This document shows positions 53,598 through 61,339 of a stretch of 64,000 nucleotides of DNA, in pieces; position 1 is the stretch's first letter, and each line of letters begins with the position of its first letter. Origin of the DNA: RPRC01 sp034933285 (GTDB taxonomy: Bacteria; Desulfobacterota; Desulfuromonadia; Geobacterales; Geobacteraceae); assembly GCA_034933285.1 (NCBI GenBank), contig JAYFNT010000009.1:248001-312000 (forward strand), read 5' to 3'. Made by a program: the position numbers and the translations under genes. The notes beneath the pieces are model-generated. The model was not told where the DNA came from, searched no databases, and was given only the letters and a program-made list of their open reading frames with translations.

Positions 53598-54406
53598 TGA
53601 AAGATACCCGCCAGTGTTGAACCGAGGATTTCCGAAAGATTCCAGAACCTCAGAACCATGAATGTTGCCGCCCAACCGAAAATGAAGAGGTACTCCCTGC
53701 CGCCGAAACGGAATTCCGTTCTCGTATGGAATTCACCGACGAACCCCCGTGCCAGCATCGCCATATGGATGCGCTCCGCCCTTTGCCAGGTCCGCAGCAG
53801 AAGATGACCCACCAGGGAACCGAAGGTTTTCATGCCGAAGCCTTTCTTCCCGAAGGCGCGGAGTTCCCGCGCCCTCGATGTCCGTGCGCCTTCCTCGGTC
53901 AACACGAAGATGTAGCGATAGAGAAAGAGAAACTGCACGGCGAGGACCCTGGGCATTCCCATTCTCTCCAGGGCTCCGCAGATGGCCGGAAAACCGGTTA
54001 CCCCCACCAGGATCAGTGCCGCCCCGAGGGTCAGCATGGTGCGGACGACAATGGAAGCACAGGATATCCAGCCGCCGCTGATTCCGACCGACCCCAACCG
54101 GACAAGCACTTCCCGGTCGAAAATGGGGTTGAAGATCCCTATCAGCAGCACAAACGGGGTGAGGAGAAGGACTTTTTTTGCGATAAAGCCAAACGGCAGG
54201 TTCCCGAGGGAGATCATGACCACTGGGAAGATGAAAAAGGGGAACAAGGCGGTCAGGTCGTATTTGCCGAACGAGACGACCGAGATGATAAACAGGATCG
54301 TTACCAGCACCTTTGCCCGCGGGTCGAGACGATGGAGAGCGGTTTCCCCGAAGGAGAGCCGGTCCAGCAACTTGAAATCCAGAAACGCCCCGTCTATGTT
54401 TGCCAT
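53594..54406 (-). CDS. cbiQ: Cobalt/nickel ECF transporter transmembrane protein
   Basis: 270 residues with about five or six membrane segments and the CbiQ coupling motifs, an Ala-Arg-Ala/Gly pattern in RTSRARELRAFG (~180) and MLARGFVGEF (~225), which contact the ATPase. It is the T component of the energy-coupling factor transporter. ATGA overlap with cbiO. A terminator-like hairpin (54418-54447) lies between cbiM and this gene. Confidence 0.93.
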   Translation of the reverse strand: MANIDGAFLDFKLLDRLSFGETALHRLDPRAKVLVTILFIISVVSFGKYDLTALFPFFIFPVVMISLGNLPFGFIAKKVLLLTPFVLLIGIFNPIFDREVLVRLGSVGISGGWISCASIVVRTMLTLGAALILVGVTGFPAICGALERMGMPRVLAVQFLFLYRYIFVLTEEGARTSRARELRAFGKKGFGMKTFGSLVGHLLLRTWQRAERIHMAMLARGFVGEFHTRTEFRFGGREYLFIFGWAATFMVLRFWNLSEILGSTLAGIFQ

Positions 54407-54417
54407 GTTCCGCTCAC

Positions 54418-54447
54418 AAAAAAGGGAGATGCGCCCCCCCTCTCCCT
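54418..54447 (-). terminator. Attenuating terminator between cbiM and cbiQ
   Basis: On the minus strand GGGAGA (54446-54441) and TCTCCC (54429-54424) pair around a G-rich ten-base loop, followed by six Ts (54423-54418). It is within the operon and could lower cbiQ-cbiO expression relative to the metal-binding subunit. Confidence 0.6.
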
Positions 54448-54490
54448 CTGCTTGATAGTGTTCGAATCTCCGCCCTGTCCTGAAGGATCA

Positions 54491-55507
54491 TCAGGCCCTC
54501 AGAGCCCTTTTTCTCAGAACAAGGCCGATGACGGCCACCAACGTCAAGGTCATCAGTGCTCCCAGGAGCCCTGAGACACTGGTGCCGACCTTGCTGCTCT
54601 CTTCCCGTTGTTTCTCTCCCCCGGACTTTCTGAAAGAATAATCCGGAAGGAAAGCCGTTTTTTCCTGAATAGACGCCAATGCAGCATAGATACCCCTGCC
54701 CGGCCCGGCCAGATCTTCCTTTCCCGTCACTCCGGCTATGGCCCACTCCAGACCGTCCGGGTTCTCCGACGCGAAACATGACACAATCCCTCCCGTGATG
54801 ACTGCGGCCGCAAGAAAGGACAGGATCACGTTGCGCACCGGATGGGCGCCGATTGGGCGTGCATCAAGGGCCACCCGGATTATCTCGGGCCGAGCCTTGT
54901 GCACGAACGAAACCACCGCTACGGTGACTAACCCTTCAACAATGCCTATTGCCAGGTGAATCGGTTGCATCAGGAGCAGGAAGGTGGAAAACGGAAGTTC
55001 GGAAATGCCGGAAAAGTAGGTCTGCAGGACAACGCAGAAAGGTCCCAGTTGCAGACCGGCAATGGCGGAAACGATGATTGCCGGCACCATGCGCCCCGGT
55101 GAGGGGTTCACGCCGATGATCTTTTTATAGATGAAAGGGTACACGATAAAGGCCGTGACGAAACCCATGTTGAAGATATTGCACCCGAGGGCCAGGAGGC
55201 CGCCGTCGGCGAAGAAGAGCGCCTGGACCACCAGGACCGACGCGATAGTGAGAAAGGCCGCATGGGGGCCCAGCAAAATCGCCAGCAGGAGCCCTCCCCC
55301 GAGATGACCGCTGGAACCGGTGGCCGGGATGGTGAAGTTGATCATCTGGGCTGCGAAGAGGAACGCTCCCAGCACCCCCATGAGCGGTACTTTCTTTTCG
55401 TCCAGTTCGGAACGCACCTTTGCCGAACAATAGGCGATGGTTCCGGCTGAGAGCGCCCACATGGTTCCTCCCACAGCCGGTGAAAGAAGCGCGTCTGCCA
55501 TATGCAT
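54491..55507 (-). CDS. cbiM: Cobalt/nickel ECF substrate-binding membrane protein, CbiM/NikM with fused CbiN/NikN-like part
   Basis: 338 residues from the ATG at 55507 with AGGAGG upstream. This start gives MHMADALLSP, and His at position 2 is a known metal ligand in the family, which decides it against a longer frame. The seven-TM core (to ~215) has the HLGGGLLLAI and LGCNIFNMGF motifs. A linker and extra segments at ~220-338 contain ENPDGLEWA, the PDGLE motif of the CbiN/NikN component. So S and N components are one protein. Cobalt and nickel cannot be told apart; no cobalamin riboswitch was found. Confidence 0.93.
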   Translation of the reverse strand: MHMADALLSPAVGGTMWALSAGTIAYCSAKVRSELDEKKVPLMGVLGAFLFAAQMINFTIPATGSSGHLGGGLLLAILLGPHAAFLTIASVLVVQALFFADGGLLALGCNIFNMGFVTAFIVYPFIYKKIIGVNPSPGRMVPAIIVSAIAGLQLGPFCVVLQTYFSGISELPFSTFLLLMQPIHLAIGIVEGLVTVAVVSFVHKARPEIIRVALDARPIGAHPVRNVILSFLAAAVITGGIVSCFASENPDGLEWAIAGVTGKEDLAGPGRGIYAALASIQEKTAFLPDYSFRKSGGEKQREESSKVGTSVSGLLGALMTLTLVAVIGLVLRKRALRA

Positions 55508-55584
55508 GTTCCTGGTCCTCCTGAGTAGACTATCATTTACGACCCACAACACGGTGGCACTATTTTCAATATCGTAGCACTTAA

Positions 55585-55613
55585 TCATTACGAGTATTTT
55601 AATCGTATGTCAA
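55585..55613 (-). promoter_or_regulatory. Promoter and inverted-repeat operator of the cbiMQO operon
   Basis: On the minus strand TTGACA (55613-55608), 17 bases, TAATGA (55590-55585). Overlapping both boxes is an inverted repeat CATTACGA-N9-TCGTATG (55586-55609, plus strand), which differs from perfect symmetry by one base. Its place and general form suit a metal-responsive repressor, for example NikR, but the match to a known NikR site is not exact. Confidence 0.5.
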
Positions 55614-55666
55614 GTTTTTATAGAAAACAGATTTCAAAACGCTTTTCCCGCACCGATCAGTTGATG

Positions 55667-55839
55667 CCTGAACCCGTGGCGTCTGAGCGCCGAGCAAGCA
55701 AATGCCAGGGCTCAACGTCGCTGACATTGCATCATGCCCGGCGCGACAGGTGAACTCCGTCGGGCTGCCGCATCTCGCCGTAATGCAGAAACAGAGGCGT
55801 TCTGCGCAGTCGAAGGCGTGAAAGCGTCACGGATTCAGG
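55667..55839. mobile_element. MITE: 173-bp non-coding element with inverted ends and 6-bp target duplication
   Basis: The ends are CCTGAACCCGTG (55667-55678) and CACGGATTCAGG (55828-55839), inverted repeats matching at 11 of 12 positions. Directly outside both ends is TTGATG (55661-55666 and 55840-55845), a 6-bp target-site duplication. No open reading frame of note lies inside, so it would need a transposase from elsewhere. A related 68-bp copy is at 52761. It lies ~55 bases upstream of the cbiM promoter, between two divergent operons. Confidence 0.75.
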
Positions 55840-56018
55840 TTGATGTTCAAGCCATCTGCATTCGTTCCATTTTGCAGGCTTACACAAAAGGTGCCCACAG
55901 AGTACTATTTTCACTCTCTGAAGTGTATTATCGTTAATCACTCACAACATGCGGTTTCGAATCGGCATGACATCAAAACTTGGCGCACGTCGTAGATCCA
56001 GGCCAACTCACCTTTGTT

Positions 56019-56037
56019 TATGGCATGTTATGCGATA
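56019..56037. promoter_or_regulatory. Inverted repeat upstream of the glutamate synthase promoter
   Basis: TATGGCAT (56019-56026), GTT, ATGCGATA (56030-56037): arms agree at 7 of 8 positions. Centred ~67 bases before the predicted start site of a sigma-54 promoter, it is well placed to bind an activator or other regulator. No named consensus matches. Confidence 0.4.
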
Positions 56038-56068
56038 TTTACCAATTCATGACACCAAGGTTTAATAT

Positions 56069-56084
56069 TGGCACTTTATTTGCT
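56069..56084 (+). promoter_or_regulatory. Sigma-54 promoter of the glutamate synthase operon
   Basis: TTGGCAC-N5-TTGCT: GG at 56070-56071 and GC at 56082-56083 are ten bases apart, the required spacing, and the match to TGGCACG-N4-TTGCW fails only at the seventh base. The start site should be near 56095, ~80 bases before the first gene. This fits nitrogen-regulated expression, and rpoN is encoded at 42.1 kb. Confidence 0.75.
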
Positions 56085-56177
56085 GTGAAGGACTTCCGAC
56101 AGTTGAACCGTCTGGCTGAGAGCTTCTCGAAACTGCACTATATCCCTGCGGATAACCGCATCGTGGAGGAATCGTAA

Positions 56178-57284
56178 ATGTGTCGCATCGGCGCCATAAA
56201 AAGTCTCAACTATTTTCACCCGAGCAAAGCCCTTCACCTCATGAATTCCCAGCAGAAAGGGCACGACAATTCGGGGTTCGCAATGGTCATGCAGGATCTG
56301 GGCGGGATCTTTGCCGATTACAAGGACAAGCCCACCATTTCCCTCGCCTGCACCGACGAAGGGCTCATGATCGCTGAAGAACTGCTTTTTGACAAAGGCT
56401 TCAGGCAGGTCTTCCAGTGGGCCCCGGAAACCAACTGGAAACAAGGCATGGACATCAAAAAGATGCCCAACTATGTCTTCCGCACATTTGACTACCCCGA
56501 TTACTGCAAGGATCTTTCCCAGAAGGACAAAGAAGAACTTCTTACCAGCACAAGACTGCAAATCAGAGCTGCCCTGGACAAGGATGAATCAGGCTTTGTG
56601 TACTCCTTCTGGCCGGATGTCATTACTCTGAAGGAGATCGGTGATCCGCGTGATATCGGTACCTTCTTCGGTCTCTGGGATCCTGATGACTCCTTTACTG
56701 CACGGACCATAACCGCCCAGTGCCGTCAGAACACCAACTACGCCATCGTACGTTACGCAGCCCATCCTTTCTTTCTACAGGGCTACGTCACCCTGACGAA
56801 TGGCGAGAACACATTCTACCAGAAGAACAAGGAGTTCCAGTCCACCCTGCATCCAGGCTACATCGGCTTCGAATCCGATTCCCAGTGCTTCCTGTACACC
56901 ATGCATTACATGCACCGCCAGTTGGGCTGGCCCCTGCAGTACTACAAGCACATCATCACACCGCTCCCTTTCGAGGATGTGGTCAAGCGCGACGACAGGG
57001 AAGAGTTGCTCGCAATCCGCCAATCGCTGTCGAACCTTGAAATAAACGGCCCCAACACCATCATCGGCACCCTGCCAGACTTCACCATGTGGGTCGTCTG
57101 CGATGCAAAGAAGCTCAGGCCGATCGTCGTGGGACGTACTGAAGATACCGTGGTCTTCTCCTCTGAGGTCTGCGGCATTAACGAAATCCTGCCTGAACGA
57201 GATTGGGAAACCGATGTCTATCCCAACGAGCGGGAAATCGTCGTTGTTGACAACAATCTGGAGGTCCAGAGATGGAAACAGTAA
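56178..57284 (+). CDS. Glutamate synthase, glutaminase (class II amidotransferase) subunit
   Basis: 368 residues. Cys2 (MCRIGAIKS) is the N-terminal nucleophile after Met removal, and the glutamine loop NSQQKGHDNSGFAM follows. It corresponds to the first domain of the large GltB protein but is a separate gene, as in archaea and some bacteria. It frees ammonia from glutamine for the synthase subunit encoded next. GGAGGAATCGTAA precedes the ATG. The overlap with the next gene is 13 bases. A sigma-54 promoter lies ~95 bases upstream. Confidence 0.92.
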   Translation: MCRIGAIKSLNYFHPSKALHLMNSQQKGHDNSGFAMVMQDLGGIFADYKDKPTISLACTDEGLMIAEELLFDKGFRQVFQWAPETNWKQGMDIKKMPNYVFRTFDYPDYCKDLSQKDKEELLTSTRLQIRAALDKDESGFVYSFWPDVITLKEIGDPRDIGTFFGLWDPDDSFTARTITAQCRQNTNYAIVRYAAHPFFLQGYVTLTNGENTFYQKNKEFQSTLHPGYIGFESDSQCFLYTMHYMHRQLGWPLQYYKHIITPLPFEDVVKRDDREELLAIRQSLSNLEINGPNTIIGTLPDFTMWVVCDAKKLRPIVVGRTEDTVVFSSEVCGINEILPERDWETDVYPNEREIVVVDNNLEVQRWKQ

Positions 57285-58915
57285 AAATAAACGATCTTGC
57301 CTGCAACGATCTTCCCTGGAAAGTCATCTACGATACCAAGCGCTGCACCCTGTGCGGATCCTGCGTAGCCGCCTGCACCTTCGGCGCCATAAAGCCGAAA
57401 GTGGAGCGCAGGCGCAAATCCTTCTCTGACACCGAGACCCCGGAACCTAAAATTTCCTTCAGCGCGACACCGGTCATTACCCAGATTAACATCCTGAAGC
57501 ATTTCTGCCGCGGTTGCGGTGTCTGCGAACGAGTCTGCCCTAACAGCGCGATCCGCGCCGAGCGAAACCCGGACTCACGATTTACCGTGGTTTCACAGGC
57601 TTTCACCGGTGCATCCCCCAAAAGGGGAGGCAGAAACAACCTGGAGGTGCAGGCTCGAACACTTGATACCCTGCGTGTCGGCCGAATTTCGCAGATGACG
57701 GACCCGAGCCTAGATGCACAGCGCCATACTTTCGACTGCCTTGCACCTTTAGGCCGCATCCTTCCGGCCACCAAGCTTCCTTTCACGATTGATCCTGACG
57801 GCAGGCTGGTAAAAGATGGTCAGACCCCGCCAGTTCGCTGGATATACCCGGTTATCATCGGCGACATGTCTATCGGCGCTTTGTCTTGGAGGATGTGGGA
57901 GTCCGTAGCCATGGCGGTGGCATACCTGAACGAGGAATGCGGCCTGCCAGTCCGCATGTGCTCAGGCGAGGGAGGCATGCCGGTGCGCCTCTTGAAAAGC
58001 AGGTATCTTAAATACGTAATCCTGCAGATCGCCTCAGGCCATTTCGGCTGGAACCGGATCATCAAGGCGATGCCGCATATGATTGAAGACCCGGCCGCGG
58101 TTTTGATCAAGATCGGACAAGGCGCCAAGCCCGGCGACGGCGGCCTGCTCATGGCAGCCAAGGTAGCCTCGCATATCCAGGCAATCCGCGGGGTACCCAA
58201 GGCTGATCTCCTTTCGCCGCCGAACCATCAGGGCCTTTACTCGATCGAGGAGAGCGTGCAGAAGATGTTCCTGTCCTTCAACGCAGCATTCAAGTTCCGT
58301 GTGCCCGTGGCCATCAAGGTAGCGGCCAGCGCAACCTCTGTATCAGTATTCAACAACCTTGTGCGCGACCCGTACAACATTGTCGGCGGCTTTTTTCTTG
58401 ACGGCATTGACGGCGGAACCGGCGCGGCACACGACATATCCCTCGATCACACCGGCCATCCGGTAGTCAGCAAATTGCGCGACTGCTATCTGGCGGCAGT
58501 CGCTCAGGGACGCCAGGGACAGATTCCGCTTTGGGCCGCGGGTGGCCTCGGCAAGACCGGCAACCTTGCGGCAGATGCTTTCAAAATGTTCTGCCTTGGC
58601 GCAAACGGCGTCTTCACAGGCAAACTGATCCTGCAGATCGCCGGCTGCCTCGGCAACGAGCACAACCGATGCAACGCATGCAACACTGGCCTCTGCCCCG
58701 CGGGCATCACCACCCAGGAACCGCTCTTGGTACGACGTCTCAACCCCGACCGGGTAGCGGAAAACATCGTCAACTACTTTCTGGCCATGGACCAGGAACT
58801 GCGCAAGCTCATGGCGCCGATCGGCAACTCTTCACTTCCGGTCGGAAGGTCGGACTGCCTGGTCTCCACCGACAAGGCCATAGCGGACCGTTTGCAAGTC
58901 CAGTATGTCTGCTAA
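57272..58915 (+). CDS. Glutamate synthase, FMN/Fe-S synthase subunit with ferredoxin domain
   Basis: 547 residues. Residues ~22-90 hold two ferredoxin-type cluster motifs (CTLCGSCVAAC and CRGCGVCERVC, each followed by a distal Pro/Ala pattern), absent from classic GltB. The catalytic barrel (~180-500) has MCSGEGGMPVRLLKS, DLLSPPNHQGLYSIEE, LDGIDGGTGAAHD and the 3Fe-4S cysteines CNACNTGLCPAGI near 468. It adds ammonia to 2-oxoglutarate and reduces it to glutamate. The ferredoxin domain suggests electrons arrive through Fe-S clusters from the third subunit or from ferredoxin. Confidence 0.94.
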   Translation: METVKINDLACNDLPWKVIYDTKRCTLCGSCVAACTFGAIKPKVERRRKSFSDTETPEPKISFSATPVITQINILKHFCRGCGVCERVCPNSAIRAERNPDSRFTVVSQAFTGASPKRGGRNNLEVQARTLDTLRVGRISQMTDPSLDAQRHTFDCLAPLGRILPATKLPFTIDPDGRLVKDGQTPPVRWIYPVIIGDMSIGALSWRMWESVAMAVAYLNEECGLPVRMCSGEGGMPVRLLKSRYLKYVILQIASGHFGWNRIIKAMPHMIEDPAAVLIKIGQGAKPGDGGLLMAAKVASHIQAIRGVPKADLLSPPNHQGLYSIEESVQKMFLSFNAAFKFRVPVAIKVAASATSVSVFNNLVRDPYNIVGGFFLDGIDGGTGAAHDISLDHTGHPVVSKLRDCYLAAVAQGRQGQIPLWAAGGLGKTGNLAADAFKMFCLGANGVFTGKLILQIAGCLGNEHNRCNACNTGLCPAGITTQEPLLVRRLNPDRVAENIVNYFLAMDQELRKLMAPIGNSSLPVGRSDCLVSTDKAIADRLQVQYVC

Positions 58916-58928
58916 GGAGGCACTATAA

Positions 58929-61244
58929 ATGGCTGCTTTTATTTCAGGATTCGATGAACATAACAAACGCATCTCCACGCAGCAACTGCTGCAGAAAATA
59001 TACAGCGCGCTCGATCAGGGAGAAACCGAATTCGAGATCCTCGCTTCCGGTCATCACGACATTGGCGGACCGCTCTGGACAAAAGACGGCAAACCGTTGA
59101 AGTTTACGGTGAAAAACCCTGGCCAGCGGGTAGGGTCTTTCGGCCTCGAGGGAACGGAAATAATTGTCGAAGGTCCCGCCCCTGCCGACGTGGGCTGGCT
59201 CAACGCCGGTGCGACCCTCACGCTGAAGGGAGATGGCGGCGACACTACCGGTCACTGCGCCGCTAGCGGCAAAATCTATGTCGGTGGACGCGGCGGCACA
59301 CGCACCGGTTCCCTCATGAAACACGACCCTTCGTATGAGCCTCCGGAGTTGTGGATCCTCAAAAGCACCGGTTCCTTCTCCTTCGAATTCATGGGCGGGG
59401 GCATCGCGGTAGTCTGCGGCTACGACTCGGAGCAGCTCGAATCGGTCCTCGGCGACCGAGCCTGTGCGGGCATGGTAGGCGGAGCCATTTATGTGCGCGG
59501 ACCGGTCAAGGGACTGACCAATCTGGTCTGGCAACTCGATCTGGATGACGAAGACCGTGAGTTTTTGCTTGCCAACATGCCGGTCTTCCTCGAAAAAATC
59601 GGGCGGCCCCATATCCTTGGCGAATTAACCGACTTCTCCCAATGGAAAAAAATAGTCGCCATGACATGGGAGGAACGGCAACGCCGTGACCGGATTTCCC
59701 TCAAGGAATTCCGGACTCAGAAGTGGGTCGAGGGCGGTATATTCGGTGATGTCGTGGCTGACGATTACGAAATCGTGGCCAATTTCGTAAACACCGGCGA
59801 AGACAGGCTGAAAATCCCCCACTGGCAGAACAAGCTGTTCGGCGCCCCCTGCCAAACCGCCTGTCCGACCGGCATTCCGACCCAGGACCGCATCAATCTG
59901 CTTCGTCAGGGCAAGATAAAGGAAGCTCTTGAGCTGGTGCTCAATTACTCACCCTTTCCTGCCAGTGTTTGCGGCCAGGTCTGCCCGAACCTGTGCAAGG
60001 ACGCCTGCAGCCGCCAGTTCATCGACCTTCCTGTTGCCATGCAGGAACTGGGACTCCTTTCCAAGGACGCGGCGGCACCGGCAAAGAAACCGTCAACAGG
60101 GAGAAAGATCGCAATCATCGGTGGCGGCCCGGGCGGGCTGTCAGCTGCCTGGCAGCTCAGTCTTCTCGGGCATAGCGTTACCGTTCTCGAAGGAGACAGC
60201 GAAGTGGGCGGCAAGCTGCGCCAGGCCATTCCCATGGAAAGGCTTCCGCGCGAAATCCTTGACAGCGAGATTAACCGCATAAAGGAAATGGGCGCCGACA
60301 TCCGTGTTTCCCAGAAGATCGACAGTAAAACCTTCGATGCGATGCAAGCCGATTACGACGCGCTGGTCATCGCCAGCGGCGCCCACAACCCGGTGGTAAT
60401 CCCCTTCCCCGGTCACGAGCGTTTGATCAAGGGGCTGGATTTCCTCAAGGCCATCAACAAAGGGGAAAGGCCGAAGGTCGGAAGAAATGTGGTTGTCATT
60501 GGCGCCGGTAACGCCGGCATGGACGTGGCTCTGGGGGCCTATGCCATGGGCGCCGGGAAAGTCACTGCCATCGACGTTCAGCGTCCTGCTGCCTACCAGA
60601 AGGAAATCGATCATTTCACTGCACTCGGTGGAGATATCCAATGGCCGCTGTTTACCGAGCGGATCGATGAAAACGGCTTGTATTCCAAGGATGGTCGCTT
60701 CATTGAAGCAGACACTGTGATCATCTCCATTGGCGAACGTCCCGACCTTTCTTACGTACCACGTGAATGGCTGACCGATCGTGGAATGATGGACGTTACC
60801 GAATGCTGGCAGTCAGTGAATAATGAGAGAGTGTTCGCCATCGGCGACACTATAAAACCCGGTCTCCTGACCAACGCCATCGCCGGCGGCCGTGAAGTTG
60901 CCGAATACATCGATGCTTTCCTCAATGGATGGGAACTTGTGCCCAAGAAGAAACCTGAGATGATTCCACAGGAAAAACTGAGCAGGGAGCTGTTCATACC
61001 ACAGAACCGCGGCCGTTTCCGGGTGACGGATGCAAAAAACGAAGTCAATCGCTGCATCTCGTGCGGTACCTGCCGGGACTGCTCAATGTGCCTGGAAACC
61101 TGTCCCGAAGGTGCAATCGTGCGCACCGAAAAAGAAGACGGAACAGTTGAATACACCTCTGACGACAGGTACTGCATAGGTTGCGGAATTTGCGCCGGAA
61201 TCTGCCCGTGCGGCGTCTGGGCCATGGAAAAAATGATTCCCTGA
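58929..61244 (+). CDS. Glutamate synthase, GXGXG domain fused to GltD-type NAD(P)H oxidoreductase with two ferredoxin clusters
   Basis: 771 residues. Residues ~1-240 are the GXGXG right-handed helix domain, normally the C-terminus of GltB (GDGGDTTGHCAASGKIYVGGRGG). Residues ~300-680 are the small-subunit GltD: Fe-S region CQTACPTGIPTQ and CGQVCPNLCKDAC, FAD loop IIGGGPGGLSAAW, NADPH loop VVIGAGNAGMDVA. The last ~70 residues hold CISCGTCRDCSMCLETC and CIGCGICAGICPCG, two more 4Fe-4S sites. It joins electron entry from NAD(P)H to the synthase in one chain. It follows the second gene after 13 bases with AAGGAGG. Confidence 0.94.
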   Translation: MAAFISGFDEHNKRISTQQLLQKIYSALDQGETEFEILASGHHDIGGPLWTKDGKPLKFTVKNPGQRVGSFGLEGTEIIVEGPAPADVGWLNAGATLTLKGDGGDTTGHCAASGKIYVGGRGGTRTGSLMKHDPSYEPPELWILKSTGSFSFEFMGGGIAVVCGYDSEQLESVLGDRACAGMVGGAIYVRGPVKGLTNLVWQLDLDDEDREFLLANMPVFLEKIGRPHILGELTDFSQWKKIVAMTWEERQRRDRISLKEFRTQKWVEGGIFGDVVADDYEIVANFVNTGEDRLKIPHWQNKLFGAPCQTACPTGIPTQDRINLLRQGKIKEALELVLNYSPFPASVCGQVCPNLCKDACSRQFIDLPVAMQELGLLSKDAAAPAKKPSTGRKIAIIGGGPGGLSAAWQLSLLGHSVTVLEGDSEVGGKLRQAIPMERLPREILDSEINRIKEMGADIRVSQKIDSKTFDAMQADYDALVIASGAHNPVVIPFPGHERLIKGLDFLKAINKGERPKVGRNVVVIGAGNAGMDVALGAYAMGAGKVTAIDVQRPAAYQKEIDHFTALGGDIQWPLFTERIDENGLYSKDGRFIEADTVIISIGERPDLSYVPREWLTDRGMMDVTECWQSVNNERVFAIGDTIKPGLLTNAIAGGREVAEYIDAFLNGWELVPKKKPEMIPQEKLSRELFIPQNRGRFRVTDAKNEVNRCISCGTCRDCSMCLETCPEGAIVRTEKEDGTVEYTSDDRYCIGCGICAGICPCGVWAMEKMIP

Positions 61245-61271
61245 CGCTGGCTGACACAAAGTTTTCGCGAC

Positions 61272-61315
61272 AAATAAGGAAAGGCGGCCCCTTGAAGGAC
61301 CGCCTTTCCTTATTT
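61272..61315. terminator. Strong bidirectional terminator
   Basis: A perfect 16-bp inverted repeat (61272-61287 and 61300-61315) with a 12-base loop and A/T-rich ends, between the convergent glutamate synthase operon and the patatin-related gene. Confidence 0.92.
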
Positions 61316-61339
61316 ATGTCACTGTTTCGCGGGCATCAT

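Noticed and set aside
55600..55900. Cobalamin or Ni/Co riboswitch before cbiM
   Set aside because: Neither the cobalamin-box nor the Ni/Co riboswitch core could be found on the minus strand; the structure present is the MITE with its inverted ends.
55980..56177. 65-residue frame ending directly before the glutaminase gene
   Set aside because: It contains the sigma-54 promoter at 56069-56084, starts at a TTG with no ribosome site and resembles no family.
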